From Candidatus Kapaibacterium sp. (lineage in GTDB: Bacteria > Bacteroidota > Ignavibacteria > Palsa-1295), in contig JANWLI010000084.1 of assembly GCA_025450975.1 (NCBI GenBank), forward strand, positions 1 to 24,531: a DNA stretch of 24,531 bases, in the 5' to 3' direction. A model generated the notes under the pieces. The model worked only from the letters and a program-made list of their open reading frames with translations. It did not search any database and had not been told where the DNA came from. Of this stretch, positions 7,444 to 14,898 are shown piece by piece; the first letter of the stretch is position 1; each line of letters opens with the position of its first letter. The position numbers and the translations under genes were made by a program.

Positions 7444-7542
7444 GCGATAGCGAAGAATCCCTTGATGTATTGTAGAACGTTGCTATCTACAGGACATCAA
7501 GGGATTCTTCGCTTCGGTCGCTACGCGACCTCCGCTCAGAAT
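7437..7542. repeat. Cloverleaf-like palindromic repeat (REP-like) at the DUF1015 stop
   Basis: Three nested or adjacent perfect stems are visible. The outer stem pairs 7437-7446 with 7533-7542 (ATTCTGAGCG with CGCTCAGAAT). A 20-bp stem pairs 7449-7468 with 7494-7513, and its loop holds a further 6-bp stem (7471-7476 with 7486-7491). A 6-bp hairpin, 7516-7521 with 7525-7530 (GGTCGC-TAC-GCGACC), completes a three-way junction with only 2-base linkers. The sequence resembles dispersed repeats with TTCTGAGCG...CGAAGAATCC cores that I recall from many bacterial genomes. No second copy and no REP-associated transposase (RAYT) gene lies in this window. It may also end or stabilise the era-DUF1015 transcript. 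Confidence 0.85.
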
Positions 7543-7605
7543 GGTTAGGGGGATAAAGTCACCCATTTAGGTGTTTAACGCCTTTCGCTCCACAAAAAAA
7601 GCATC

Positions 7606-8502
7606 ATGTCGGAACAGTCATACGGCTTACTTAAAGGGAAAAAGGGCATTATCTTCGGGCCGCTCGATGAATCGAGCATTGGCTGGCATATTGCCACAGC
7701 CTCCTATCGCGAAGGCGCTCAGCTGGCCATCAGCAATGTTGCCCTTGCCCTGAGGGTTGGCAAGCCGCAGGAATTGGCAAAAATGTGTGGCAATGCGCCT
7801 CTGATTGCCTGTGATGCTTCAAACAGCCAAGAATTAAAGACTTGCTTTAATGAATTAAAGCAAAAGGTTGGTCCTGTTGACTTTATAGTCCATTCGGTCG
7901 GCATGAGCCAAAACATTCGGAAGGGAATTCCGTACGACAAGCTCAATTACGAATGGTATCATAAGACCCTCGACGTCTCGGGTCTTTCGCTGCATCGGAT
8001 GATCGCAGCTGCGATCGAAACCGAGGCGATGAACGACTACTGCAGTATTATCGGCGTAACCCACATGGCCGCACAGCGTCCATTTACGACCTATACCGAC
8101 ATGGCTGAAGCAAAGGCGATCCTGGAGTCTGTTGCCCGCAATTTCGGCAGCCGTCTCGGTGACCAGAAGATCCGGGTGAACACCGTCTCCCAGTCCCCAA
8201 CCTGGACCCGCGCCGGCTCGGGTATCGAGGACTTCGACAAGATGTTCTACTATTCTGATCTACTTGCACCGCTTGGCAACGCCACGGCCGAAGAGTGCGG
8301 CGATTACTGTGTGACCCTCATGAGCGATCTGACGCGGAAGGTCACGATGCAAAACCTTTTCCATGATGGCGGGTTCTCGATGATGGGTTTATCGCAGCCC
8401 ATGCTTCATTTGATGAATAATACACTCGACGCGGATGCGATGCGCAAGGCAGGATTTAGTGAAAATGTTATTGAACGTGTTCTATCCAAAAAGCAAAGCT
8501 AA
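7606..8502 (+). CDS. fabI: Enoyl-[acyl-carrier-protein] reductase FabI
   Basis: A 298-residue short-chain dehydrogenase of the FabI type found in Bacteroidota, which reduces enoyl-ACP with NAD(P)H in the last step of fatty acid elongation. Visible features are the divergent FabI cofactor loop GPLDESSIGWHIA at 18-30, the HSVGMS segment at 96-101, and the YxxxxxxK pair Tyr163 and Lys170 (TYTDMAEAK). RVNTVSQSPTWTRAG follows from 190, then the family-typical LTRKVTMQNLFHDGGFS. The position matching E. coli Tyr146, often Tyr in Bacteroidota too (TYMAAQR), is His153 here (THMAAQR). No clear Shine-Dalgarno is present; the ATG at 7606 gives the expected MSEQSYGLLKGKKG opening. The 3' end overlaps the next gene by 38 bases. 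Confidence 0.95.
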   Translation: MSEQSYGLLKGKKGIIFGPLDESSIGWHIATASYREGAQLAISNVALALRVGKPQELAKMCGNAPLIACDASNSQELKTCFNELKQKVGPVDFIVHSVGMSQNIRKGIPYDKLNYEWYHKTLDVSGLSLHRMIAAAIETEAMNDYCSIIGVTHMAAQRPFTTYTDMAEAKAILESVARNFGSRLGDQKIRVNTVSQSPTWTRAGSGIEDFDKMFYYSDLLAPLGNATAEECGDYCVTLMSDLTRKVTMQNLFHDGGFSMMGLSQPMLHLMNNTLDADAMRKAGFSENVIERVLSKKQS

Positions 8503-9673
8503 GGTTCTCGGTCTCGTAGTACTGTTTGTCGTTGCCGGTTTTGGGCCATCCGTTGCCCAAAAGAATACGAAAACGGCAAAGCCGGCGCAGGTCCGTGACC
8601 AATTTCCGATCTCGTTAATGTGGGACGAAGCCATGGCCGTTGCTAAAGTCAGCAAACGTCCTGCGCTCATCTTTAATGTCGACTACGTCGATAGCATGAG
8701 CATTCTCTTCCGAGATCGGATCCTCCGCGACCTCACAGTACAGAGCTTTCTCAATAGCACCTTTGAGCTTGGTGTAAATGATTATGCCATTGATCCGCCG
8801 CCCTCGGTTGGCATGGATAGTCTCCGCAACCTGGGATTGCGTCTCGATGGGCTCGAGAAGGGGTACAACGTACCGGTGCGCCCCACTGCGATCATTATCA
8901 CGCCTGAGGGTATAGAGGTTGATCGCATCGTGCATCCGGAGCGCATGTCGCCTACAGAGTTTATAACGACGCTCAAAGAGTATCTTGCCGGGCGGAATTC
9001 ACTTGCTGGGACGCGCAATCAATACTGGCGCAATGCATCAAGTGATTCGATGCATCTGATCTACCTCAACAAGCTTGCCGATCACTCCCAAACCGATTCG
9101 ATGCTCTGGCATTTAGCCAGACTTTCACGTACAGCGAAAAATCCGCTGCTAAGCAGGGAAGCGGCAAAGCAGTATGCCTATATCAAGTTTCAATCGACGG
9201 GCTCGTCGAGTCATATCAATGCGTGGATCGCAGCTCTCGATCCGCAACAAGACAGCCTCGAGATCTACGATGCGCTGACAAACTTACTCGAGTACCATGA
9301 ACGCTCTAAGCGGGTCGATTCGATAGCAATGATGTACGACAGGATATTTGCGTTCACCGGCGATCGTGATCCGGATCTCCTAAATAATTTTGCATGGGCT
9401 TTGACGAACTTCTCAACCCGTTTCGATACGGCTATGACGCTTATCAACGAGGCGATCGCGAAGAATAGCTCGAGCCCCAATTACTACGATACCCGGGCAT
9501 TGATCTGGTTCTTCCGGGAGGACTTTGACGCAGCAGCAGTCGATGCAGAGAAGGCATATTCCGTAGCCGCCAACGATGAGGATAAATCCTACTACCGCGG
9601 CCGAATGGAGTTCTACCAAAAGGAAGCCCGGGATAAACGGGAGTTCAATGCAAACCCCGGGAAGAAAGAGTAG
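8465..9673 (+). CDS. Secreted thioredoxin-fold protein with C-terminal TPR-like repeats
   Basis: Start chosen at the ATG at 8465 because the product then opens with a signal peptide (KVLGLVVLFVVAGFGPSVAQ). The frame is open back to an ATG at 8435 inside fabI, which would put ten more residues ahead of the signal. The mature protein has a thioredoxin-like region at about residues 50-170: DEAMAVAKVSKRPALIFNVD, then VDSMS where a CxxC would be expected, then PVRPTAIIITPEGIEVDR with the cis-Pro-like PT. The C-terminal half (about 270-390) is alpha-helical with TPR-like spacing (LLNNFAWALTNF, NYYDTRALIWFFREDFDAA). Lacking CxxC, it is unlikely to be a redox enzyme and more likely a periplasmic scaffold or chaperone-like protein. 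The 38-base overlap with fabI suggests coupled translation. A terminator follows. Confidence 0.7.
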   Translation: MLLNVFYPKSKAKVLGLVVLFVVAGFGPSVAQKNTKTAKPAQVRDQFPISLMWDEAMAVAKVSKRPALIFNVDYVDSMSILFRDRILRDLTVQSFLNSTFELGVNDYAIDPPPSVGMDSLRNLGLRLDGLEKGYNVPVRPTAIIITPEGIEVDRIVHPERMSPTEFITTLKEYLAGRNSLAGTRNQYWRNASSDSMHLIYLNKLADHSQTDSMLWHLARLSRTAKNPLLSREAAKQYAYIKFQSTGSSSHINAWIAALDPQQDSLEIYDALTNLLEYHERSKRVDSIAMMYDRIFAFTGDRDPDLLNNFAWALTNFSTRFDTAMTLINEAIAKNSSSPNYYDTRALIWFFREDFDAAAVDAEKAYSVAANDEDKSYYRGRMEFYQKEARDKREFNANPGKKE

Positions 9674-9687
9674 TTAATTTAACTTCT

Positions 9688-9713
9688 AAAGACGCACCAC
9701 GGTGCGTCTTTTC
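9688..9713. terminator. Shared bidirectional rho-independent terminator
   Basis: AAAGACGCACC (9688-9698) pairs perfectly with GGTGCGTCTTT (9701-9711) across a 2-base loop, followed by T residues. It lies 14 bases after the thioredoxin-fold gene stop on the + strand and touches the stop codon of the minus-strand T9SS gene at 9712. It is well placed to end both convergent transcripts, though the T tract is better in the + direction. Confidence 0.85.
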
Positions 9714-11040
9714 AGTTTATCACAAAGGTAGTTGCTGCCGAACTTGTCTGGAATAGATAAACGCCTGCTGGTAAGTCGTTTCGGTCGATAATGTGCTCAG
9801 TTTGCTGTATAAAGCCTGATACGATAGTTCTGCCAAGAATGTCTATTACTGAGTAGCGTTTCCCAATGTCTTCTGGTGGCACGGTTGCTACAAGGTTCTT
9901 TCCTTGGTAGAAGATTTTTAGTAGGGACTTCTCTGGCGCAGAGGCTACTCCGAGCAGAAGCGTAGGGATGTCAGCCATGAAGAGAAACGAATACTTTTGG
10001 ATGTATGGATTAGGTGGCCCAGGTGCTGTTCCAGCTGCATAAATTTTATTATTTAGATTAGTCAACGTCACTATCGTGTATCCCTCCTTATCCCAGCTCC
10101 CGCTATAGAGTAGGTCGCCATTAGGAGAAAAAGCTAAAAGTGACTTTTGGTCAGTTGACCATAGATTGCCATTGCTATCTAGTGTGCATGCATAGCCGTT
10201 GATTGGTGCCGAGGCGCTCCAGGTCCGATGCCACTGTAGGAAAAAACCTGTTGATATTTTCGCGACATAGAGTTGGGCTTTTTCTCCCTGTTTTACGTAC
10301 CCACCTGTGACATATAAGAAACTATCTTTACGGACAATTTCCTCTATCGATGCCGAGCCTTCGTCACCTGGCATTGAATCGTCAATTGTAAAAGTATCAA
10401 TGAGCGTACCACTCTCTTTGTTGTATCTAAATATACTCGCCCTTGAAGATTGCCATCCAGCAATGTAAAGGTAGCTATCGTCAATCGCAATGGATCTATT
10501 CGTTATCGTGTTTTTTGACCAAATCTGATTGCCATTATGGTCATACTTATAAAATCTTCCATCATTTGCAGATATATATATTCCAGAGGAATCAACTGTG
10601 ATTGAATGAAGCGCGTTTGCAAAATCTGGTAGGTATCTAAACCAAACGGTATCTTTTTGAATCTTAGCAATAAATCCAGTAAAAATATATTCATCAACCC
10701 CTGTAACGTAGAGACTACCTGCAAAGAACTGAAGCGAATATATTAATGGAGCCTCTTCATCTGTTTTCCGTGGAGTTCTTATGCGCCATCCTCCTCCCGT
10801 AGAAAATTTACTGGTAGAAGGTTTTGTAGCAAAAAGCCCGGTGCCTTTAAAGTCAAGCACAGGCCAATAGAGATAGCCAGAATTTGTAGTCGCTATTTGA
10901 GACGTGTAGTAAGCGGGTTTTTCGCTAGTAGGATCTTGGTACTCAACGCATAGCGGAGTAAATTTATTTGTTAACTGGCCATAGGCACTTGTTAACAGAA
11001 AAGTTGATGACATTAGAAGTGCAATTTTGCGGGGAAGCAT
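9712..11040 (-). CDS. Secreted beta-propeller-like protein with T9SS type A sorting domain
   Basis: Start chosen at the ATG ending at 11040, which gives a signal peptide (MLPRKIALLMSSTFLLTSAYGQ) and a 442-residue product; the frame is open to 11109 but those residues do not look like a signal. The middle has repeated YVTG, YISA, YIAG and YAAG blades with short loops (GIYISANDGRFYKYDHNGNQ, SYLYIAGWQ, FLYVTGGYVKQ), as in PQQ- or SBBP-like propellers. The last 75 or so residues form a T9SS type A sorting domain: YSVIDILGRTIVSGF, then DRNDLPAGVYLFQ, ending in TTFVIN. Such proteins cross the outer membrane by type IX secretion and are released or anchored at the surface. Ligand and role are unknown. 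The gene is visibly AT-richer than neighbouring core genes. No Shine-Dalgarno is seen. Confidence 0.85.
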   Translation of the reverse strand: MLPRKIALLMSSTFLLTSAYGQLTNKFTPLCVEYQDPTSEKPAYYTSQIATTNSGYLYWPVLDFKGTGLFATKPSTSKFSTGGGWRIRTPRKTDEEAPLIYSLQFFAGSLYVTGVDEYIFTGFIAKIQKDTVWFRYLPDFANALHSITVDSSGIYISANDGRFYKYDHNGNQIWSKNTITNRSIAIDDSYLYIAGWQSSRASIFRYNKESGTLIDTFTIDDSMPGDEGSASIEEIVRKDSFLYVTGGYVKQGEKAQLYVAKISTGFFLQWHRTWSASAPINGYACTLDSNGNLWSTDQKSLLAFSPNGDLLYSGSWDKEGYTIVTLTNLNNKIYAAGTAPGPPNPYIQKYSFLFMADIPTLLLGVASAPEKSLLKIFYQGKNLVATVPPEDIGKRYSVIDILGRTIVSGFIQQTEHIIDRNDLPAGVYLFQTSSAATTFVIN

Positions 11041-11445
11041 GAAGAAGTAACCACGATCACATACAAAACCTTGCCGCAAATATCTTTGCCCCAAAAAAGG
11101 ATGAGACAAGTATTTTTACGGAGAAACTTGAAATTTCTCCCTCCACCTCTTGCATTCAGCCCCTCCATATATTATATTTAGGAATGACCATATCCCACAA
11201 TAGTCAGTTGCACCACTGGAGGCCGTGTGTGGTGCACAATTATCTTGTTGAAAAATAAACGACTTACATACCCTTCGCGCAAGGATAGGGTAGGAAGATC
11301 CCGCCGAAATTCGCCAACCTACAAGCTCCTTACGAACTAAGGCGATTTTTAGTGCGTTTTCTAACTCTTCAGGGTAAAACCCCCCTAAATTTTAGCCTCC
11401 CGGCTTATTAAAAGGGAAAATCATAGAATTCAACGAATCTTGTAT
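11041..11445. other. Gene-free divergent region with several RNA-like folds
   Basis: 405 bases between divergent starts hold no convincing reading frame. Structures seen are: a 7-bp hairpin GGAGAAA/TTTCTCC (11120-11126 with 11134-11140); an 8-bp hairpin TGCACCAC/GTGGTGCA (11209-11216 with 11229-11236); and two mutually exclusive folds. In the first, AAGGA and GTAGG (11281-11285, 11290-11294) pair with TCCTT and CCTAC (11327-11331, 11318-11322). In the second, CCTTA-cgaac-TAAGG (11328-11342) is followed by CGATTTTT. A TTG at 11248-11250 followed 18 bases later by TAcccTTCG is a weak + strand promoter candidate. I do not recognise a known riboswitch, 6S RNA, SRP RNA, RNase P or tmRNA signature. 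The region probably carries both promoters and a structured leader for the isomerase operon. Confidence 0.5.
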
Positions 11446-13563
11446 ATGCTTAAGATACGCTCGGTTATTCTTAGTTTAGTTGCCGTTTCCATCCTGTTTT
11501 CCGCCGGTTTTGCGCAGAAAGGCAAGACGCAAAAGTCCGCAACCGGTACTGCCTCGCCAGTCCTTCTTCGGGTCGGAAAAGTAGCCATTACGCTCGATGA
11601 GTTCGAAAAGGCCTATCGACGGATGAATGATCGCGATCCGTATAAGACGACGATCGATTCGCTCAAAGAATTTTTAGGCATCTACGCCGACTACCGCCTC
11701 AAGCTTCTCGAAGCCGAAGAACTAGGCCTGCGCGAAGATGCGAAGATCCAGTCCGAGATCGATGGCTACCGTAAACTGCTTGCAGGGCCGTTTATCCTCG
11801 ATAAGGAGATCACCGAGCCCGAAGTGAAAAAGCTCTATGAGCGCCGTCAGTGGGAGTTGAATGCCGCACACTTCCTGGCCTCGTTCAAGACGCAGGATCC
11901 CGTCGATACGCTTAAGGCGTATAACCGTGCAATGGCAGCTATCGAGCGCCTCAATGAAGGAGACGGAATGGGCACGATCGTTTTGAGCAACAAAGACCTC
12001 GAATTCCTCAATGATCTTAACGGCTCTATTGCAGAAGAGCGCAAGCGGATGGCAGCAGGGATCAAGGACACGCTTACCTGGGAAGGCTCCGACGATAAAT
12101 CGACGGCTCGCAATGGAGGCGACCTTGGATATTTCACCGGTGGCATGACCGTTCGCCCGTTCGAAGATGCAGTATTCGGACTGAAGGTCGGCGAGTACAC
12201 GAAAGTACCGATCCGCTCACGTTTTGGCTATCATGTGATCGAACTGCTCGACCGCATCCCACGTATTGGCGGTGTGAAAGTCCATCATATTCTCGTTGAA
12301 ATGGAAAAAGGCACGACCGACACGATGAAGTATTATCGTAAGGCCGACAGCCTTTTACAGGCAGTGAAGAACGGTGCAAACTTTGAGCAGGTAGCTCGCG
12401 AATCGAGCGACGACAAGTTTACAGCCGAAAAGGGTGGCGATATGGGGCACGTCAACCGCGAAGATCGTCGTGCAGAAAAGGCATTCGACCTAGCGGCATA
12501 TAATCTGAAAGATGGCCAGATATCCGGTATCGTCCGTACGTCGTTCGGTTATCATATCATTCGTCGCGATGGCATGATTCCTGTCGATTCTTACGACGAT
12601 GAGAAAGAAAAACTCAAGAAGCTGTACAAGAACTATTACTATAATGAGGATAAGACACGTAAGTATGCCGATCTGAGGAAGCAGTTTAATGCCCGGGTTG
12701 ATACTGCTGCACTTGATATCCTTCTTTCCCGTGTAGATCAGACCCGTACCACACTTGATTCAGTCTGGGATGCAAAGATTACCCCTGGCGAGCGCCATCT
12801 GCTGTTACTAACTGTCGGTACTAAGACATGGAAGGTCGGAGATTTCGTTGATACGCTCAAGAAGGAACCCGGGTATCCGCTTGGTAAGAGCGCGTTACTC
12901 GAACTTACCGCGAAGCTTATCGACAACGAAGTGCTCGATCTTGCCGGCAAGGATGTATCGACGAAGTATCCGGAATTCGAATTGATGATGACGGACTACC
13001 TCAATGGCATCATGCTCTTCGAGCTTGAGAACCGCAAAGTATGGAGTAAGGTCGGCCCGGATAGCACGAAAGAGATCCAGTACTATAACGATCATAAAGT
13101 CCGTTATATGTGGCCAGAGCGCATCGATATTTCTGAGATATATGTTCTCAATGATTCGATGGCAAACAGCATCTATAAACGCATCAAGAACGGTGAAAAT
13201 TTTGACTCCCTTGCTAAGCAGTATACCGAACGTCCGGGCTTCAAGGATAAAGCGGGCAAATGGGGACTTGTTCAGAAAGATGAGAACGAGCTTTCCAAGC
13301 AGGTATTTAACAAACTCCTTACGCCGGATGATGTCAGTGCACCGTTCGAATTCCAGTCCGGCTATTCGATCGTAAAGCTGAACCGTCGCGTCCCCAATAC
13401 GCAAAAGACCTTCCAGGAAGCTCGCCAGGAAGTGGCAAGTCAATTCCAGGATGAACTTTCCAACGATCTTCGGGCTGCCTGGGTATCGGAGTTGCGCAAG
13501 AAGTATAAGCGCGATATCGATACGAAGGTGATCGAAGACGTCTGGAATAAAAGTAAAAACTAG
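11446..13563 (+). CDS. Secreted multi-domain parvulin-type peptidyl-prolyl isomerase
   Basis: Start chosen at ATG 11446; a TTG two codons upstream is also in frame. The 705-residue product has a signal peptide (VILSLVAVSILFSAGFAQ) and three PpiC-like regions. The first, about 135-272, contains GGDLGYFTGGMTVRPFEDAV and ends in FGYHVIEL. The second, about 279-379, contains HHILVEMEKG, GGDMGHVN and FGYHIIRR. A more degenerate third, about 559-648, contains ISEIYVLNDSMA, AGKWGLVQ and GYSIVKLNRR. Helical segments lie between and after them, as in SurA/PpiD-type chaperones. The domain order suggests a periplasmic foldase for outer-membrane or exported proteins. The next gene, 12 bases downstream, encodes a second parvulin chaperone, so the two probably form an operon. 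Family is secure; clients are inferred. Confidence 0.9.
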   Translation: MLKIRSVILSLVAVSILFSAGFAQKGKTQKSATGTASPVLLRVGKVAITLDEFEKAYRRMNDRDPYKTTIDSLKEFLGIYADYRLKLLEAEELGLREDAKIQSEIDGYRKLLAGPFILDKEITEPEVKKLYERRQWELNAAHFLASFKTQDPVDTLKAYNRAMAAIERLNEGDGMGTIVLSNKDLEFLNDLNGSIAEERKRMAAGIKDTLTWEGSDDKSTARNGGDLGYFTGGMTVRPFEDAVFGLKVGEYTKVPIRSRFGYHVIELLDRIPRIGGVKVHHILVEMEKGTTDTMKYYRKADSLLQAVKNGANFEQVARESSDDKFTAEKGGDMGHVNREDRRAEKAFDLAAYNLKDGQISGIVRTSFGYHIIRRDGMIPVDSYDDEKEKLKKLYKNYYYNEDKTRKYADLRKQFNARVDTAALDILLSRVDQTRTTLDSVWDAKITPGERHLLLLTVGTKTWKVGDFVDTLKKEPGYPLGKSALLELTAKLIDNEVLDLAGKDVSTKYPEFELMMTDYLNGIMLFELENRKVWSKVGPDSTKEIQYYNDHKVRYMWPERIDISEIYVLNDSMANSIYKRIKNGENFDSLAKQYTERPGFKDKAGKWGLVQKDENELSKQVFNKLLTPDDVSAPFEFQSGYSIVKLNRRVPNTQKTFQEARQEVASQFQDELSNDLRAAWVSELRKKYKRDIDTKVIEDVWNKSKN

Positions 13564-13575
13564 CATAGTAACGCT

Positions 13576-14898
13576 GTGAATAGAAAACTTATTTTTTCTC
13601 TCATCGCCGTCCTCTCCATTACTACGTCAACCTTTTCGCAAGTGCGCGAAGGGCAGAAGCTTGACGCCATCGTTGCCGTTGTCGGAAAGTATCCGATCTT
13701 TCGGTCTTCGATCGACGGACAGGTCGCGCTTTACCAGATCCAGCGCAATGTGCAGCTCTCTCCAACTGAGTTGCAGGGGTTGCGTGAGCAGCTGTTGCAG
13801 TCGGAGATCGATCAGAAAGTACTGCTCGTACGAGCAGAACAAGATTCGCTTACCGTTAGCGAAGAGGAGATCGACGACCGGATCAACGAGCAGATCAAAG
13901 TCTATGAGCGGCAAGCAGGCTCATTGGAAGTCCTCGAGCGCCAGTTAGGCCGAAGCGTTTCGGAAGTACGCGCATCACCAGATTTTCGTGACCGGGCACG
14001 GGAAGCTATCCTCATTGAGAAGCTTCGTTATTCGAAGTTCTCCGGTTCGCAGGAGATATCACGTCACGATGTTGAGACGTTTTACAACCTCTATCGCGAT
14101 AGTCTTCCGACAATCGGCCCACAGGTAGAACTGTCAAGTATTATCAAGTATATTAAGCCTCAGGCCGATCAGGAAAAACGCGTTAAAGATTTTGCAAAGA
14201 AGCTGATCGACTCGCTTCGTAACGGAGCAGATTTTGCAACATTTGCTGTGCGCTATTCTCAACATTCTACTGCATCGAGCGGTGGCGATCTTGGTGGACC
14301 ATATCCTCGCGGTACGTTCGTTCCTGAATTTGAGGCAGCAGCATTCAAGCTGGGTGCAGGTCAAATCTCTGATGTCGTTGAAACGGAGCAGGGATTTCAT
14401 ATCATCAAGTTAGTCGAACGTAAGGGCGAGGAGATCCGTGTAGCGCAGATACTGCTGAAAGCTGGGGTTTCGAAAATCGAAGAAGATTCGATCTATCAGG
14501 TAATGCAGCAGCTTCGCCGCCGAATCATGGCGGGCGAGGATTTTGCTAAGGTTGCAATGGTCGAATCTGAGGATGCCGAGACCCGTGCTGCAGGAGGATC
14601 GCTTGGGAGAGTCCGCCTCGAAGAGTTAGCGCCTGGTCAGAAGAGCGTCGTGGATTCCCTCGAAGTTGGTGAAGTCTCTGAGCCGGTAAAAATAGCGTTA
14701 TCAAAAACCCTGACCGGCTATCAGATCATTAAGCTTGTGTCAAAAGTAGGAAGCCATCTTCCGACACTTGCAACCGATTACCGTGAGATCGAGTATGCTG
14801 CCCGGCAATGGAAGATGTCCACGGAATTCCAGAGATTTGTTGAGGAAACGCGGTCCAGTGTTTATATCGACAAACGTGATCTGAAATCGTTCTACTAG
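13576..14898 (+). CDS. SurA-like periplasmic chaperone/peptidyl-prolyl isomerase
   Basis: A 440-residue product from GTG 13576, 12 bases after the previous stop; no ATG nearby keeps the signal peptide (KLIFSLIAVLSITTSTFSQ). The N-terminal SurA-type region (KLDAIVAVVGKYPIFRSSID, then a long helical part) is followed by two parvulin domains. The first, about 182-282, carries GGDLGGPYPRGTFVPEFEAA and QGFHIIKLVERK. The second, about 285-389, carries RVAQILLKAG, AAGGSLGRVRLEEL and GYQIIKL. This is the SurA layout: N-domain, P1, P2, short C-helix. SurA escorts unfolded outer-membrane proteins to the BAM complex; a similar job is likely here. The TAG stop is read within a CTAG that also supplies the stop of the convergent permease gene. 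Confidence 0.9.
   Translation: MNRKLIFSLIAVLSITTSTFSQVREGQKLDAIVAVVGKYPIFRSSIDGQVALYQIQRNVQLSPTELQGLREQLLQSEIDQKVLLVRAEQDSLTVSEEEIDDRINEQIKVYERQAGSLEVLERQLGRSVSEVRASPDFRDRAREAILIEKLRYSKFSGSQEISRHDVETFYNLYRDSLPTIGPQVELSSIIKYIKPQADQEKRVKDFAKKLIDSLRNGADFATFAVRYSQHSTASSGGDLGGPYPRGTFVPEFEAAAFKLGAGQISDVVETEQGFHIIKLVERKGEEIRVAQILLKAGVSKIEEDSIYQVMQQLRRRIMAGEDFAKVAMVESEDAETRAAGGSLGRVRLEELAPGQKSVVDSLEVGEVSEPVKIALSKTLTGYQIIKLVSKVGSHLPTLATDYREIEYAARQWKMSTEFQRFVEETRSSVYIDKRDLKSFY

Noticed and set aside
8435..8464. Upstream ATG at 8435 for the thioredoxin-fold gene
   Set aside because: It would put ten extra residues ahead of the signal peptide and deepen the overlap with fabI; ATG 8465 fits better.
11160..11445. 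Known structured RNA (6S, SRP RNA, tmRNA, RNase P, common riboswitch)
   Set aside because: The characteristic conserved stretches of each were looked for and not found; only generic hairpins remain.
12895..13566. 223-codon open frame on the minus strand under the first parvulin gene
   Set aside because: It lies wholly within a gene with clear domain motifs on the + strand and its translation shows no recognisable family or signal peptide; it is a codon-bias shadow.
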